This document shows positions 6,850 through 7,955 of a stretch of 7,955 nt of DNA, piece after piece. The DNA is from Marivivens sp. Its GTDB lineage: Bacteria > Pseudomonadota > Alphaproteobacteria > Rhodobacterales > Rhodobacteraceae. Position 1 is the stretch's first letter; every line of letters starts with the position of its first letter. Both the position numbers and the translations under genes were made by a program. The stretch spans positions 1-7,955 of the forward strand of contig JAHEBR010000091.1 of the NCBI GenBank assembly GCA_024642185.1, given 5' to 3'. The notes beneath the pieces are model-generated. The model was not told the origin of the DNA and searched no databases. It was given only the letters and a program-made list of their open reading frames with translations.

Positions 6850-7392
6850 ATGTGTGAAAATATTGACATCGGTCGCATACTTCGCGGCATTGTGAAGTGG
6901 TTTGACGCCAGCAAGGGCTTTGGGTTTGTCGTTTCACAGGGCGGTGGGCCGGACATCCTTTTGCATGGCAACGTCTTGCGGAGTTTCGGCCACAGCTCCG
7001 TCTCGGAAGGGACCGAGATCGAGATGAGCGTAGTCGAGACCGCGCGAGGGATGCAGGCGACCGAAGTTCTTTCCCTGACGCCGCCTACGGCTCGCCCAGC
7101 CGCGCCCTTGGCCGAGCTCTTTGGCTTTGATGCGGAAGAAATCGAACGCCTGACCCTTCACGCTGCGCGGGTCAAATGGTTCGACAAAGCCAAGGGTTTC
7201 GGTTTCGCAAACATCTTTGGCTTGGCAGATGACATTTTCATCCATATCGAGGTCTTGCGCCGATCTGGCCTTGCCGATCTGGCAGCCGGAGAGGCGATCG
7301 GCCTGCGCGTCACTGACGGCAAGCGCGGCAAGATGGCGGTTGAGGTGCAAAGTTGGGACAGCGCGGTTGGGTGCGGTGGATCCTCGTCATAG
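6850..7392 (+). CDS. Cold-shock protein with two CSD domains
   Basis: 180 residues, against about 70 for a single-domain CspA, because it contains two cold-shock domains. The first covers about residues 12-76: VKWFDASKGFGFV with RNP1 KGFGF at 22-26 and the RNP2 counterpart DILLH at 35-39. The second covers about 105-169: VKWFDKAKGFGFA with KGFGF at 115-119 and DIFIH at 128-132. A linker rich in proline and alanine joins them (78-104). The RNP motifs bind single-stranded RNA or DNA, so a nucleic-acid chaperone or regulator role is likely. Double-CSD proteins of this size are familiar in Rhodobacterales. The start is ATG at 6850 with GAGAAG (6836-6841) 8 nt upstream. An ATG at 6846 overlaps it in another frame but stops after three codons. 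The gene has its own likely promoter, and its last 40 nt overlap the DUF192 gene. Confidence 0.93.
   Translation: MCENIDIGRILRGIVKWFDASKGFGFVVSQGGGPDILLHGNVLRSFGHSSVSEGTEIEMSVVETARGMQATEVLSLTPPTARPAAPLAELFGFDAEEIERLTLHAARVKWFDKAKGFGFANIFGLADDIFIHIEVLRRSGLADLAAGEAIGLRVTDGKRGKMAVEVQSWDSAVGCGGSSS
7342..7347 (+). promoter_or_regulatory. Ribosome-binding site of the DUF192 gene, inside the cold-shock coding region
   Basis: GAGGTG lies 5 nt before the TTG at 7353. It supports that unusual start over the GTG at 7371, which would be 23 nt from the site. Confidence 0.6.
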
Positions 7393-7835
7393 CGCTAGCG
7401 GCGTCGGCTTTTGCCGTTGCCACTTTCTCATCTGCTGACGACTGCGACGAAACCCGCGTCACCGCGTCTGGCGAATGGGGCCGGGCACATTTCACTGTAG
7501 TTTTGGCGGATGACCCCTCCGAGCGCGCGCGCGGTCTCATGTATGTCGAGTCCTTGCCAATGCTTGAGGGGATGCTCTTTATCTACCCCGAGCCCCAAGC
7601 TGTGACCTTCTGGATGAAGAACACCCTTATCCCCCTCGATATGCTTTTTGTTGGGCCGGATGGGACGATCCTTGCGCTTCATGAAAACGCGATCCCCCAT
7701 GATGAAACGACAATCAGCGGCGGAGACGGTGTCATAGCAGTGCTCGAGATCAACGGTGGCATGGCGCGCCGTCTGGGAATCACCGTGGGCGACAGGCTCG
7801 AACATCCCGCCTTTACAGCCGCCTGTGCCGGTTAG
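7353..7835 (+). CDS. Exported DUF192 family protein
   Basis: 160 residues. The N-terminus is a signal peptide: basic MGQRGWVRW, hydrophobic ILVIALAASAFAVA (10-23), and likely cleavage around residues 21-28, so the mature protein should be periplasmic. There is no lipobox. The DUF192 core follows: ERARGLM (57-63), EGMLFIYPEP (72-81), TFWMKNTLIPLDMLF (85-99), HENAIP (110-115) and VLEINGG (130-136). The family has a small beta-barrel fold and no firmly known function. C31 and C158 bracket the domain and could form a disulfide after export. The start TTG at 7353 is preferred because it follows GAGGTG closely and keeps the basic end of the signal peptide. The gene overlaps the cold-shock gene by 40 nt in another frame, with no promoter of its own in view, so it is probably co-transcribed and translationally coupled. 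The tRNA gene follows after 41 nt. Confidence 0.92.
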   Translation: MGQRGWVRWILVIALAASAFAVATFSSADDCDETRVTASGEWGRAHFTVVLADDPSERARGLMYVESLPMLEGMLFIYPEPQAVTFWMKNTLIPLDMLFVGPDGTILALHENAIPHDETTISGGDGVIAVLEINGGMARRLGITVGDRLEHPAFTAACAG

Positions 7836-7876
7836 GCCTTTTCAAACCCTTCCGCCCCGTCTAAGCACGCATCCGT

Positions 7877-7953
7877 CGGGGCGTAGCGCAGCCTGGTAGC
7901 GCGACGGTTTTGGGTACCGTAGGTCGTAGGTTCGAATCCTATCGCCCCGACCA
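7877..7953 (+). tRNA. tRNA-Pro (anticodon UGG)
   Basis: A complete 77-nt cloverleaf. The seven-base acceptor stem CGGGGCG pairs with CGCCCCG, followed by discriminator A and an encoded CCA (7951-7953). The C1-G72 pair is the mark of proline tRNAs. The D arm is GCGC-AGCCTGGTA-GCGC. The anticodon stem ACGGT/ACCGT encloses TTTGGGT, giving anticodon TGG at 7911-7913, which reads CCA, CCG and probably other proline codons. The T arm contains GTTCGAATC. It lies 41 nt after the DUF192 gene. A weak TAAGCA (7862-7867) could be a -10 box, but read-through from the cold-shock operon is equally possible. The window ends 2 nt after the CCA. Confidence 0.97.
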
Positions 7954-7955
7954 TC

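Noticed and set aside
1..7955. Mobile elements, CRISPR arrays, defence or toxin-antitoxin modules, biosynthetic clusters
   Set aside because: No direct repeats with spacers, transposase or integrase motifs, or foreign-looking genes were found; the genes are core metabolic and housekeeping functions with normal spacing.

Overview
The window looks like ordinary core chromosome from a GC-rich alphaproteobacterium, most likely of the Rhodobacterales (Roseobacter/Rhodobacter group). This rests on the flavour of the TrpE, FabI and PdxH sequences, on a long cold-shock protein with two CSD domains, and on the gene order. The genus cannot be decided from the sequence alone. No phage, insertion sequence, CRISPR array, toxin-antitoxin pair or defence system is visible, and I do not see a convincing undescribed system.

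Minus strand, about 1-6012, in transcription order: fabI (enoyl-ACP reductase of fatty acid synthesis), gpt (purine salvage phosphoribosyltransferase), a DUF2127 membrane protein 6 nt behind gpt, a PLP-dependent aminotransferase 38 nt further on, a membrane-anchored SurA/PpiD-like periplasmic chaperone, and trpE (first enzyme of tryptophan synthesis), which runs off the left edge. Gaps from gpt to trpE are 6, 38, 93 and 14 nt, so these five genes could form one transcription unit. fabI is set apart from gpt by 129 bp holding inverted repeats.

Plus strand, about 6132-7953: pdxH (makes the PLP cofactor), then a double-CSD cold-shock protein with its own likely promoter and an 80-nt structured leader, then an exported DUF192 protein whose TTG start lies inside the end of the cold-shock gene, then tRNA-Pro(UGG), complete with encoded CCA at the right edge. 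fabI and pdxH diverge from a 119-bp spacer carrying a plausible fabI promoter and a small palindrome.

The most interesting signals are regulatory. The cold-shock promoter has a perfect TTGACA overlapping the pdxH stop codon and an operator-like inverted repeat in its spacer, and its leader can draw alternative structures touching the ribosome-binding site. The cold-shock and DUF192 genes overlap by 40 nt. The chaperone lacks the usual parvulin catalytic histidines, and trpE has no visible Shine-Dalgarno sequence behind it.
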